The position numbers and the translations under genes were made by a program. A DNA stretch of 64,000 bases from contig NC_081140.1 of assembly GCF_958295425.1 (NCBI RefSeq), positions 10,733,698-10,797,697 on the forward strand. The letters run 5' to 3'. Shown here piece after piece: positions 1 to 10,731 of the stretch (its first letter is position 1; every line of letters begins with the position of its first letter). The DNA comes from Solea solea (taxonomy: Eukaryota > Chordata > Actinopteri > Pleuronectiformes > Soleidae). Under the pieces are notes generated by a model, which searched no databases, was not told where the DNA came from, and saw nothing but the letters and a program-made list of their open reading frames with translations.

Positions 1-228
1 ATTTCATTACGTTTCAGGTGAGTAATTATTTTTTATTGTATTGCAGAAATGCTAATTCGGTTCAATTTAAGTTGATAATTGGCTGTAAGAAGTCAAGAGG
101 GACAGCATAACCTGTGTGCAATATATTTGATTTTTACTGGTAGGTACTGTAACTCTGGGCTACATTGTGATTTATGTCCACTGCTTAAAGGAAAGCAGCA
201 AGCATAAATTAAAATCAAGCATACATAC

Positions 229-259
229 CTCATCAGCATTTCTGCCAGGCTTTTGGCAT
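229..259 (-). CDS. dscam: dscam exon: start of cytoplasmic tail (31 nt)
   Basis: This very short exon is flanked by a CAG-type acceptor (260-261 read as AG on the minus strand) and a GTATGT donor. With the G left over from the upstream exon it reads DAKSLAEMLM plus two bases of the next codon, directly after the basic stop-transfer segment. The motif is a signature of the DSCAM/DSCAML1 tail, and the Met in SLAEMLM fits DSCAM. Its length is not a multiple of three, so skipping it would shift the frame of the rest of the tail. The remaining tail exons lie before position 1. Confidence 0.93.
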
Positions 260-560
260 CTGTAAATTCAGCAAAGAGGCAGTTAATACCATGATAGTTC
301 TGCACTGGCTGAGAAGCTAAAGCAGTGAAGGTGCTGCACATTCAATCACACCTATTCTAATAAAAAGGCAAATAAAGCATGAGAAGAGACAAACACTGAA
401 GTTCATTACAGTGTGGATACAGTATGTTTTAATGCTTCTCTTAAATAATGTGTACCAAAATGTGGGTGAATGTCTGGATCATTTTTTTTTTACTTATTTT
501 AGGTGTTTACATATTTGGTGTTTAATGATTTCAGTGTGTACAAAGTAATCTTGAACTCAC
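260..560 (-). other. intron between tail and transmembrane exons
   Basis: About 300 bases of AT-rich intron with a short poly(T) on the plus strand near 482. Apart from the splice signals at both ends I see no feature in it. Confidence 0.8.
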
Positions 561-737
561 CTCTGAGTCTCTTGAGCCTCTGCTCCCTCCGTCTCCTCTT
601 CAGCACCATAAGCATGATAAAGACCAGCACAGCCACCACAAGAACGGAGGTGATGGTCACCACCATCTTCAGACCTCCGCTGCCTGACATGTTGTCTGAG
701 ATTGGATCTCCTGTCTTCAGCAAGGGGGGGATGGTAC
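561..737 (-). CDS. dscam: dscam exon: extracellular stalk, transmembrane helix, stop-transfer segment
   Basis: The exon (177 nt, phase 1 at both ends, GTGAGT donor) reads TIPPLLKTGDPISDNMSGSG, a short Gly/Ser-rich stalk. It is followed by a hydrophobic span of about 22 residues starting MVVTITSVLVVAVLVF, and then KRRRREQRLKRLR, a strongly basic stop-transfer stretch that fixes the C-terminal side as cytoplasmic. TIPPL and RRRREQRLKRLR match human DSCAM as remembered. DSCAML1 has RKKRKEKRLKRLR there. The stalk differs from the human one, as expected of a fast-evolving linker. Confidence 0.95.
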
Positions 738-1349
738 CTTGAAGGAAGAAGACAAATCCAAACATAATGAGGAATTGATTATGAAAAGACAATGAAATAT
801 TCATCCATCCGTTTTATGACCAAGGTCACAGCAGTTCAGAGTTCATCTCAGCACACACTGGGTTCATAACTAGTGTTGGCCACATTACTCAGAAGGTATA
901 TTAAAAAAAAAACCATATTATTAGTAACATTAACAGTAATATTAACATGTAACTGCCCAACACTGTTCACAACAGACATATAAACAAATGCACACACATA
1001 CAGTGACAATTTAAGTCACCACTTCACCTCATTTTCCTCTGAACTACTGGTGAAAACATGAGGAAAACGTCCACACCACAAAGATAACTCCCAGCTGGTG
1101 AGTCGATTTAAACAATGTTTTATCAATTCCTATGCTGTCAACAGGAACAGGCTCTGTAACTGCTTTGAAATTGGTGGAGAGTCCCTAATGCCTGCCTTTT
1201 CATTAAATTCACCATTAAAATGTATTTTCCGTCTTTGCTCAGAGCGAGAGAAAAGCGTGTTGGGGCAGTAGGTTTGTAGGAGACTGAATATGTGCTGTTA
1301 GTCTCCTGGGCCACTGAGCTGAGCTGGAGAACCGCTGTTGAACTGACAG

Positions 1350-1387
<38 letters not shown>

Positions 1388-1918
1388 CAACATCCTGACA
1401 GGCAGCTCACATGTCTCAGCAAAACCCTTCAAAGAAAATTAATGAATAGTCTGGAGAGCACCACATAGCTCTCCCCACCTCCTATCCTCCTGCACAGCTT
1501 ATACGTTTCCCTTTGTGTGTGACTGACACACTCTGTAGCCTGTGGCAAATAAAGCAACATCACAGCCCGTGGAGAATTTGAAGTCCCAGTTTTCTTTCTA
1601 ATTCATCTGAGGCATCAGAATGCCTGTCAATTTGTTGAAAGGCTGACAAAACCGTCCTTAAATAACAGTGACGCTCAAAATGTACTCAAGGAACTTGATG
1701 CTTAAAACACTGTTGTTATTAACAGCTGACGTAACGTCACGGCTGTTAACCACAGTCAAATAGTGCATCAATCTGAATTGAATTGGCCCCTAAACTCAAC
1801 TGACTTTTCTTAATACTCATAAGCAAATGTCAGTGTCAACATCACACTATTCTATACTGATCCCATGATTCTCCACATCTGTGCAGTTGTGGGCCAGACT
1901 CAACAAATACTGACTCAC
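738..1918 (-). other. 1.2-kb intron before transmembrane exon
   Basis: An intron with one CA repeat (1353-1385) and otherwise unremarkable AT-rich sequence. No mobile element is recognised. Confidence 0.8.
1353..1385. repeat. CA/TG microsatellite
   Basis: An uninterrupted dinucleotide CA run on the plus strand, so a TG repeat in the dscam transcript. Confidence 0.95.
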
Positions 1919-2209
1919 TTCCATCGCCGTTGAGTGTAGCAAAGGTGATCCTCTTTTCTGCCGACCCAGCGCTGTTGGTGACCTTCATCTGCAGTTCGTA
2001 CCAAGTCGCCTCCTGCAAGTCGTACAGGATGTAGCTCTTAGTCAGCGATGTGCGCTGGGCTGTGGTCCAGGTGGTTGAGTCCACTGCGCGGTACTCCAGT
2101 ATGAAGGAGGTGATTGGACAGCCACCGTTGTTCCAGCCAACAAGGTTGAGCCTGGCCCTGGTGGAGTTGATGCTGGTGAAGAGTTCATGTTCTTTGGCAA
2201 ACTGGGGTT
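1919..2209 (-). CDS. dscam: dscam exon: FNIII domain 6
   Basis: A single 291-nt exon, phase 1 to phase 1, bounded by CTTCAG and A|GTGAGT. It encodes nearly all of the sixth FNIII repeat. Recognisable landmarks are [14 protein letters not shown], the [20 protein letters not shown] stretch and [17 protein letters not shown], the usual FNIII F and G strand region. It ends ATLNGDG, where the split Ser codon joins the TIPPL of the membrane exon, as in DSCAM. The neighbouring intron (738-1918) carries a CA repeat. Confidence 0.95.
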
Positions 2210-2546
2210 CTGAAGATAGATGAGAGATTTGAGAACACAGGTTTGTTTTAGTTATACAGACACAATCATATCACAGCTTAAAATGACTTTGAAAGTAAAC
2301 TAACATGATTATTTTACAGGTGAATGGAAGTCAAAAAACCTTTTTCTATACTTTTAGAGGCATTTTGGAAGATGGTTTAGATCAATTTAAATCTTGTCTT
2401 ATCATCAGTTGCAAGGCTTACATTAAAAACAAACTGTAATGTAGCTATGGGAACATGACTTCCAGATGAAGAAGTGTTTCATCATGTCAGATAATGCACT
2501 AAAAAGCACTACATTTGGACTGATCCTCAGATTCAAACCTCATTTA

Positions 2547-3896
<1,350 letters not shown>

Positions 3897-3995
3897 CTCT
3901 GATGGAGCTCCCTCCGTTGTCTCCGGGTATCCATGACAATGTGATTGAAGTGGTGGTTGTCTTGGTAACTGTGAGGCGTGGCTGGTCAGGAGGGA
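3897..3995 (-). CDS. dscam: dscam exon: FNIII domain 5, first part
   Basis: A 99-nt exon, phase 1-1, with donor GTGAGA and acceptor TTCACAG. It reads [14 protein letters not shown] and then [17 protein letters not shown], the A to C strands of FNIII 5. It is a multiple of three with symmetric phase, so skipping it would keep the frame but break the FNIII fold. The upstream intron is unusual: it starts with GC and contains a LINE fragment about 65 nt from this exon's acceptor. Confidence 0.95.
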
Positions 3996-4063
3996 CTGTG
4001 AAGTTGGGGTCAGACAAAAAAGCACTTAGCACAGTTGTATTTGAAATAAATGTCCTCAGTGAG

Positions 4064-4612
4064 CTGAGATTCAGACAGGGGTGTGCCTTCTCCCCAATCC
4101 TGTTTGTGATTCATGGACCGGATCTCGAGGAACGACCACGGTGAAGAGGGGTTGCCGTTCGGTGGCAGGAGGATTACATCGCTTCTTTTTGCATGCGATG
4201 TGGTCCTGATGGCATCATCGTTCTGGGGTTTACCCTGCTCACCGGATCGGTTTGCAGCTGACTGTGAAGCGGCAGGGATAAGGATGAGCACCTCTAAATC
4301 GGAGGCCATGGTTCTCAGACGGAACCGATGGATTCTGGGCGCGGAATGCGTCTTTGCCTAAAGTGAAGGGGTTTAAGTATCTTGGGGTCTTGTTCACGAG
4401 TGAGGGAACAATGGAGCGTGAGATTGGCTGCAGAATCAGGGCAGTGGGAGTGGTATTGTGTCCACTCCACTGCACCATTGCATCGACGAAAAGGGAGCTA
4501 AGCCAAAAGACAAAGCTCTTGATCTAGTGGTTGATCTTCATTCCCACTCCTACACCTACAGCATGGTCACCTATGGTGTGGTGACGAGTCATGCCCGAAT
4601 GAACAAGATTAG
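4064..4612 (+). mobile_element. decayed LINE reverse-transcriptase fragment
   Basis: The plus strand encodes broken pieces of a fish non-LTR retrotransposon reverse transcriptase. Near 4070 it reads [14 protein letters not shown]. After a frameshift it reads MDRISR, then ITSLLFACDVVLMASS, then FAADCEAAGIRMSTSKSEAM and later KGFKYLGVLFTSEG. The catalytic FADD motif has become FACD (4188-4199). Frameshifts and stops show it is dead. It lies antisense to dscam inside the intron between Ig10 and FNIII 5. The clade cannot be settled by eye. Confidence 0.85.
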
Positions 4613-4749
4613 ACCTACACAACATTGTTAATCTGTAGCAGTTATTTCTACAGTAAGCATTCCCTATAGGTGTTTTTCTGTTTTTTCTGGTCTGGTCTGT
4701 TTCATTTCATTTTCTGATTCAAGTGGTGGTACTGTATTTTTACTCCTGC

Positions 4750-4759
4750 AGCTACTTGC
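4750..4759 (-). promoter_or_regulatory. GC-type 5' splice site (AAG|GCAAGT)
   Basis: The intron after the Ig10 exon starts GCAAGT rather than GTAAGT. The flanking AAG and AAGT match the strong consensus typical of GC-AG introns. All 24 other donors found in the gene start with GT. Confidence 0.88.
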
Positions 4760-4926
4760 CTTGGACTTGCAGGTTCAGTGTAATCTCATCTGAACCCCAG
4801 TTGTTGCTGGCCACACAACTGTAGTTGCCAGAATCCTCTGCTTTCACTGTGCGGATGATGAAGCTACCATTGCCATGGACACTGCGACGGCCATCCACCA
4901 GGACCGGGGTAGGAGTCCCATTGGTG
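4760..4926 (-). CDS. dscam: dscam exon: Ig domain 10, second part
   Basis: A 167-nt exon (phase 2 in, phase 1 out) encoding [14 protein letters not shown], then [20 protein letters not shown] with the F-strand Cys and the D-x-G-x-Y-x-C Ig motif, then [15 protein letters not shown]. Joining in frame to VPPDQP of FNIII 5 requires the exon to end at CAAG followed by GCAAGT. This is therefore a GC-type donor. The nearby GT (CAA|GTCCAA) would break the frame. Confidence 0.94.
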
Positions 4927-5038
4927 CTGAAAAAGAGAAAAGATTATATAATAAACTAAAGACTGCCGCATTTTCACACTTGTGCGATATCCTGTCTGAG
5001 CTGTAGTAGTCTATATGATTATTTTGTATGAGACTTAC

Positions 5039-5156
5039 TATCCCTTAAGCCACTTGATGGTAGGTGGAGGGTCACCAACAGCCTTACATGGTAAAACAAT
5101 ATCTTTCATCCAGGGAGTCGTCACTGTGCCGTTGAAGGTCAGGATCCTGGCTGGAG
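5039..5156 (-). CDS. dscam: dscam exon: Ig domain 10, first part
   Basis: A 118-nt exon (phase 1 in, phase 2 out, GTAAGT donor) reading [20 protein letters not shown], then [19 protein letters not shown] with the B-strand Cys and C-strand Trp of an Ig fold. The split codon TA|C gives Tyr, so the C-C' region appears one residue longer than the remembered human sequence. Ig10 sits between FNIII 4 and 5, the hallmark position in DSCAM proteins. Confidence 0.95.
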
Positions 5157-5510
5157 CTATAAACAACACAACTTACACTTAATGCGCAATCTCAATTGAT
5201 GAAGCTTATGTCATCAATGTTAGGAACATGTTCAAATTTCTCCGTGGAATACTACGCCTTACGCCATAATATGAGGTACATCCCTTTATCAATTGTAATA
5301 TTGAGCTTAGGTAAAGTTGACAAAACCTTTTTGAAATCCCTTCGTCATCAGTTTATCCTTACTTTCTTTTTGTGTCAAATTCTTTCATGAATTTGTATTA
5401 AAACAACCTTGATTTCTAATAACCTATTCCCACCTGGTCTTTATGCGACATCCTTTGTCCCTTTTTTGAATATTAAAAAGAAAACATGAAAAGAAATTGT
5501 TCGCTAGTAC
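5157..5510 (-). other. intron between FNIII 4 and Ig10
   Basis: About 350 bases of intron with no recognisable element. Confidence 0.75.
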
Positions 5511-5664
5511 CTTTGGCAAGAGGCTCCACTGTTATTTTCTCGCTGTTGTTGCCATGACCGGCGGCAGTCACCGCAACCACCCAGATACTGTACTGTCTGT
5601 TGCGAGCCAAGTTTGATATCCTGTAGAAATACGCATCTGGAGACGCTTCAAACTCACTCATCAC
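5511..5664 (-). CDS. dscam: dscam exon: FNIII domain 4, second part
   Basis: A 154-nt exon (phase 0 in, phase 1 out, GTACTA donor). It reads [38 protein letters not shown] and [10 protein letters not shown], the D to G strands of FNIII 4. It joins LAK to APARIL of Ig10 through a split Ala codon. The donor is a weak match to consensus beyond the GT. Confidence 0.95.
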
Positions 5665-5913
5665 CTGTAAAGTAGTAAAGAGAGGGGAGATTATGTATAA
5701 CTGAGAAGTAGCTTTGTCCAGAGTGTAGAAATGCAATTATGAACAAAGGACTGCCATATTCAAACTGCAAATATACAGACGTTCAAAGTGTCATGTAAGA
5801 GCACATGTAAGAATACATACAGTTTTTCCATTGCAGATATTAGTCAGTGTGAATGTACCAAATGTTAATAATAGTGTTCGGATCACAGTTTTATGGTATA
5901 CAAATGCTAATAC

Positions 5914-6047
5914 CATGGGATGTAGGTTCGAGCAGAAGACGATGTATTTCCTGATGATGCCATTGAGTTTGAGTGGTGGCAGCCAGGAGACGAACACCAC
6001 TGAGCTGCTGGAGGCGGCAGCCTTCACACCTGCTGGGGGACCAGGAA
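5914..6047 (-). CDS. dscam: dscam exon: FNIII domain 4, first part
   Basis: A 134-nt exon (phase 1 in, phase 0 out). It reads [16 protein letters not shown], then [19 protein letters not shown] and VFCSNLHPM, the A to C' strands of FNIII 4. The donor is ATG|GTATTA. The open frame continues past the donor into the intron for several codons, but only splicing at this GT keeps phase with the next exon. Confidence 0.94.
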
Positions 6048-6222
6048 CTAAAGAAAAACACAGCAGGGCCTGGATAAACATCCTATAGAATATGCAGTGT
6101 GTTGAAATGGTAAAGAAAGGTATCATTCGTTAAAATATCTAATCATCTTTTTTAATGAAAAAAAAAAGGGTTAGGGTTTTTATTGAGTGTCAGGGATTAA
6201 AATGTGATAATATTTCTCATAC

Positions 6223-6378
6223 CATCCTCTTTTGTGCGCACATAGATCTGTTCACTGCGGACACCGTCTCCAGCGTTGGTGAAAGCTAAGACCTGGATGC
6301 TGTAGTTGGTGTACTTCTCCAAGCCGTCCAATTCCAGAGATGGCTGATTGGTGGTCACATTCCGGATCTCTCCCAATT
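6223..6378 (-). CDS. dscam: dscam exon: FNIII domain 3, second part
   Basis: A 156-nt exon, phase 1-1 (GTATGA donor). It reads [40 protein letters not shown] and [12 protein letters not shown]. This is the D to G strand half of FNIII 3 and is very close to human DSCAM as remembered. In-frame joining to VPGPP occurs through a split Val codon. Confidence 0.96.
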
Positions 6379-7493
6379 CTAACGTGAGAGAAGAGACACA
6401 TCACTGAGCCTGAGAATCAAAATGATTTACACTGTGTGTCTTTGGTGCAGCTTTGGTGCCATAACAACGATACCAGCAACAGTTATGAATTACTGTTTTC
6501 TTTCATGAAAGCAGAAATTTATCACCAGTCATCTGGGAAAATCAACTGATTGCACTGTGTAGATCATTTATGTCAAGCACTAGATGACGATGATGTGTAT
6601 CAGTATAATAAATCAGGTATTATGAGTTTCTACTCTTCATTTTTGCTCTTGTTTTTAATTTTTGCCCTCCTCTCCTCCATCCTTCTTATGTCACTCAGTG
6701 CAGAGGTAATGGGCCCAGCTGGAGTTATTGCATTGTGAATTATTAATGGAGCCAGCCAATGCAGGTTTGGATCATTGCTACAAAGCAAGATAAACATTCA
6801 AGGTAAAAAAACCCCAACAGAAACCGCAAATACTATGCAAAGTAAATTGTATTCAAATCAGCATGAGGGGGAAAAAAAGACACTGAACACTTTTTGACAT
6901 ACAAATAATTAAAATGGGTTCACAGGTAGAGGTGAGTCAATGTATTGGCAAATGAAGTGCATTGATTTTATATCATTTTTAAAGCACGGATCTGTGCCGC
7001 AGGTGCACCCATGGTAAATTGCAGTGGGAATAATACACAACTCCTTATATGGACATCTGGGTGTGTGTGTGTGTTTGTGTGTTTATAGGTCACATATTCA
7101 GACATTAAAAATGCTTTTCTTCTTCTCCTTATGTGTTGTTGAGTCAAAGTTATGATTCATTTTATATTGCATTTTTAGTAGTGATAGACCATTTTTCTTT
7201 TCTTTTTGTTCAAAAAAATGAGCCAAGTGAACTTTGAACTGTGACGTATTTCCAAATTTCACGAATTCAATCCGATATTTAAACGTTTTGAGAACTTTTT
7301 GCTCAGGTGTTTATATAGTTGGTGAAAATGAAAAAAATAATTTCATCAGATTGCCTAGGTTGTGTGGTGAAAAAAGGGATATAAGAGACTCTACATGCAT
7401 GTTCTTATAGCCTCTGTATATACTGTACGTTTAAACATAGTAATGGAAAAAAGCAGCCGAAAGGCTCTGTGTTCTGTGAGTTAACGTCCATAC
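6379..7493 (-). other. 1.1-kb intron inside FNIII 3
   Basis: Unique-looking AT-rich intron with a short TG run near 7060. No mobile element recognised. Confidence 0.75.
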
Positions 7494-7640
7494 CTCCATC
7501 AGGCAGGTTGGCCCAGTAGATGACTCTGTACCCCTGCAGGTTTCCATTGAGAGCCTCTCTGGGCAGTGGCATCCAGGACAGTGAGATGACCTCTGGAGAC
7601 TTGGCCACAGCCAACACATTTTCAGGAGACCTAGACGGCA
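7494..7640 (-). CDS. dscam: dscam exon: FNIII domain 3, first part
   Basis: A 147-nt exon, phase 1-1 (GTATGG donor). It reads [38 protein letters not shown] and [11 protein letters not shown], the A to C' strands of FNIII 3. Length and symmetric phases would allow in-frame skipping. The 1.1-kb intron that follows (6379-7493) shows no mobile element I recognise. Confidence 0.95.
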
Positions 7641-7969
7641 CTAAGAAGGACAAAAGAGAATAAAGGGAATTGAAGTTCACTCTTAATAGAGGCTTTCTGA
7701 GTGACAGCAACTGTCATGTGTTGCTTATGTAAATGATAAGATATTAGATCAAAAGATTTATTCTTTATTAACAAATCTTGGTGGTTGAAACAAATAGATT
7801 TTTAGTCAGAATAGCATTGCAAATAAAGTATTTCCATATGTGATGTAGTTTAAAAACATATCCACTAGATGGTAGCCTTTACACAAAAATACATCAGTGC
7901 TTTCACCACATTTCAGAAGTCTTCAAGAACTCACTGTGAGCTCACAATACACAACCATCCTCAACTTAC
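7641..7969 (-). other. intron between FNIII 2 and FNIII 3
   Basis: About 330 bases of AT-rich intron. Nothing recognisable apart from splice signals. Confidence 0.75.
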
Positions 7970-8213
7970 CATCCTCAAGAGTTTTGGTGACCACCTGCTG
8001 TGAGGATGGCCCCGTGCCTGCCCGGTTTGCAGCTTGTACCACCACACTGTACTGAGTGAACTTCTTCAGGTTGTCCAGCACAATGCTCTCCATGGTGTCT
8101 CCTGTTGTGTCTAAGCTGATGATGGTAAACTGGTGGCTCCCACCTGGACTGTACTCCCTATAGCCCACCTGGTAGCCGCGGATCACACCGTTCTGTAGGT
8201 GCTTCTGTGGAGG
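7970..8213 (-). CDS. dscam: dscam exon: FNIII domain 2, second part
   Basis: A 244-nt exon (phase 0 in, phase 1 out, GTAAGT donor). It encodes [20 protein letters not shown], then ITIHQ-like strands around the segment [20 protein letters not shown], and [20 protein letters not shown] with the TKTLED end of FNIII 2. The first exon of this domain is much shorter (71 nt). Confidence 0.95.
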
Positions 8214-8464
8214 CTGCAAAGCGTGGAAGAGACTAAATATTTTAGCATTCATCATTTAAATGTTGCTTATATTCCTTGGATACACCAACACAAATACAAA
8301 CAGCGATATTTAATATGATTTGTATTTGACTGGTTTAAAAGTCACAATGCTACTGTGGAGCTATTTTTCTGTGCAAAAATAGTGACACATCAGAAATATT
8401 GCAAAGTTTAAATTACAATAACTAAAGAGCAGTCTAATCTATAAGCCAGTGCTTTGGACCTCAC

Positions 8465-8535
8465 CTTCCAGGAGACTTTGATGCTCTGTGGCGACGTGGG
8501 CTCCAGAGTGACATCTTGTGGAGGGCCGTCAGGAG
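8465..8535 (-). CDS. dscam: dscam exon: FNIII domain 2, first part (71 nt)
   Basis: A short exon (phase 1 in, phase 0 out, GTGAGG donor, TTTTAG acceptor) encoding APDGPPQDVTLEPTSPQSIK followed by VSWK, the A to C strand start of FNIII 2. It was recognised by homology because it is too small to stand out as an open reading frame. Skipping it would shift the frame. Confidence 0.93.
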
Positions 8536-8818
8536 CTAAAATAATGCACATCATTCATCAACTGCTGGCTGGTTTTAGTAAAGCAGAAATTGTGCTATGT
8601 CTACTTTTTTTCAATAGAAGGCGCTGATTAGTTAAGAATAAATCCACCTTCATGTTCACAGTCTTTCATTCATTTTCAACTTTCAACCACAGCATTTTCA
8701 GCAAATAAAGTAACATAGTCAACTGATAACTTTTATCATATGAATTAGAGATGGAGAAATTGAATTATTATTGATTTCATCTGCATGTTTGATTACGGCT
8801 TTCACAGGACTAACCCAC

Positions 8819-8986
8819 CTGCTTCATCCGTAGTGATGGTGAGCTCGTTGCTGGGGTTGCTGTTGCCGATGATGTTCTTGGCGACCATGCGGATGTTGTA
8901 AGTGGAGGAAGGGTGGAGGTCAATAATAGTTGCCTGGTTAAGCTGCGGTGACACATCTTTGGTTACCTGGGCTAATAGCCAAGACG
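8819..8986 (-). CDS. dscam: dscam exon: FNIII domain 1, second part
   Basis: A 168-nt exon, phase 1-1 (GTGGGT donor). It reads [40 protein letters not shown] and [11 protein letters not shown]. The start is set at CCATCCAG, which follows a pyrimidine tract and keeps the Ser-Trp of human DSCAM. A second AG 15 nt further in is also in frame and could serve as an alternative acceptor removing five residues. Confidence 0.92.
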
Positions 8987-9107
8987 CTGGATGGACAGAG
9001 AGGTTGAAAAAACGGTCAACAATGGATGGATTCCTGTTCACTCCGTAGTCACGTTCAGTATTTTGTAATGTAATTTGTGAATTTGTTCCATTTTAATATG
9101 TGTCTAC

Positions 9108-9236
9108 CTGATTTGTTCTTGCATTCAATGTCATACCCCGTGATGGGGCTGTTGCCATCGAAACCCATTGTCCAGCGAAGAGCTATGGTTCTATCTTTGA
9201 CCTCCCGGATCTCCACCACCGGAGGGTCGGGTGGTT
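9108..9236 (-). CDS. dscam: dscam exon: FNIII domain 1, first part
   Basis: A 129-nt exon, phase 1-1 (GTAGAC donor, GCATCAG acceptor). It reads [20 protein letters not shown], then [20 protein letters not shown] and NKS. The [21 protein letters not shown] stretch matches DSCAM rather than DSCAML1 as remembered, which supports the paralogue call. It joins Ig9 (IIQLTVQ) through a split Glu codon. Confidence 0.95.
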
Positions 9237-9469
9237 CTGATGCAAGTGAACAAATGAGTGTGTGGGAAACAGACAGCGACAGAGACAGAGAGGTAATCTT
9301 GAGTCCTGAAATAGCACTGAATGGCAGGCAGACCAGACAGATCTATTGCTTTCATTCTGTCTGTGATTTCCCACTGAGATTATGGATAAGACTGAAAAGG
9401 CCAAGTGTGGCAATTCCATTGATAAATGAATGAATTAAGCAATAGATTACAACAATGTGACTCCTCTTA

Positions 9470-9643
<174 letters not shown>

Positions 9644-10102
9644 CTACAGAGCCACACAGAACATGCAAAGCCTTCAGGTGGGCAGAATATCATTTAGAAA
9701 ATGTAAAATTATGATTAAACGTGAGTGAGAATGGACAGTGGATTCATCTTCAACAATTTCACACTTTACTTACAGAGATAAAGCAAAGACTCAGAGACAG
9801 AAACGATCACCCCAAAGCATGTGAGACACTGAACTACTCAATTTTCCCAAGGTACATATTCCTTGCAATCTTGCACTGCATTACACGTGTACTATTCCTG
9901 CTGTGTTTTAATCACCATTAAATTGAACTGGAAGGAAGCTCTTTAATATTTCATGCTACACTTGAATATTTTGTGTATGTATTTCAACAAGAATTTCCTC
10001 TGCCCTTTCTTCCAGTCTCTTCCTCTCTGCTTTTCACTGGTCTGAATAGATCAAAAATAACATTCAAAAGCTGTTTGATTCCCAGTGAAAGTGATAACCC
10101 AC
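9644..10102 (-). other. intron inside Ig9
   Basis: About 460 bases with no recognisable element. Confidence 0.75.
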
Positions 10103-10299
10103 CACCAGTGTGGAAACGACTTCGTCAGCCACTTCTTTGACAGTGACTACATATCTGCTGGTCTCAGGGTTGATGATGCGTTCTTCTTTCTCCCAGCGCA
10201 CCATGATGGGCTTCTCTCCATGGGCGATGCAGCTCATCTTCTTCTCTTCACCCTGCGTGGCCAGAGTGGTGTTTGGGTAGGAGGTGATCATGGCTGGGA
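10103..10299 (-). CDS. dscam: dscam exon: Ig domain 9, first part
   Basis: A 197-nt exon (phase 1 in, phase 0 out). It reads [40 protein letters not shown] and the end [10 protein letters not shown]. The B-strand Cys and the C-strand Trp are present. The donor is GTG|GTGGGT, directly after the last Val codon. The intron upstream of this exon is the second largest in the window (10300-18028). Confidence 0.95.
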
Positions 10300-10695
10300 C
10301 TGGATGGAAAGGACAGAAGATTGAAGAACAATGGTATCAGTTAAGACTTCAAGATGTTGAAAATATGCTGTTGAAGACAACGGTAGAATCAAATATAACA
10401 TTCACTGCCATGGAGAACCAACTTAAAAAATAAATAAATAAAAAAACTTGTATTTCTTTTTCTGTGGCACTTAAATAAGCGTTTAAACATTCTATGCACC
10501 ATCATGATGTCATGTTTAAGTCTACTTGGACTTCAATAATGAAAGCGAAAGGTAACAGGTTGCTTTGTGAGGATGAAGTGGAGGAACAGAGAAGAAAGTG
10601 GTGACTCCTGACTGAACTGCCATGGTCTTGGAGCGTGGAGCCTGTCTGGCTCTATGCTGTAACCGCACACCAGGCTCATTAGTAACACATTTAGC

Positions 10696-10698
<3 letters not shown>

Positions 10699-10729
<31 letters not shown>
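10699..10729. repeat. TG/CA microsatellite
   Basis: A pure TG run on the plus strand. Confidence 0.95.

Positions 10730-10731
<2 letters not shown>

Noticed and set aside
4113..4361. Open plus-strand frame encoding a reverse-transcriptase segment
   Set aside because: It is a piece of a dead LINE with frameshifts on both sides and a broken catalytic motif, not a gene.
4760..4770. GT donor at CAA|GTCCAA for the Ig10 exon
   Set aside because: It would leave phase 0 against a phase 1 acceptor and destroy the frame. The context is also not donor-like.
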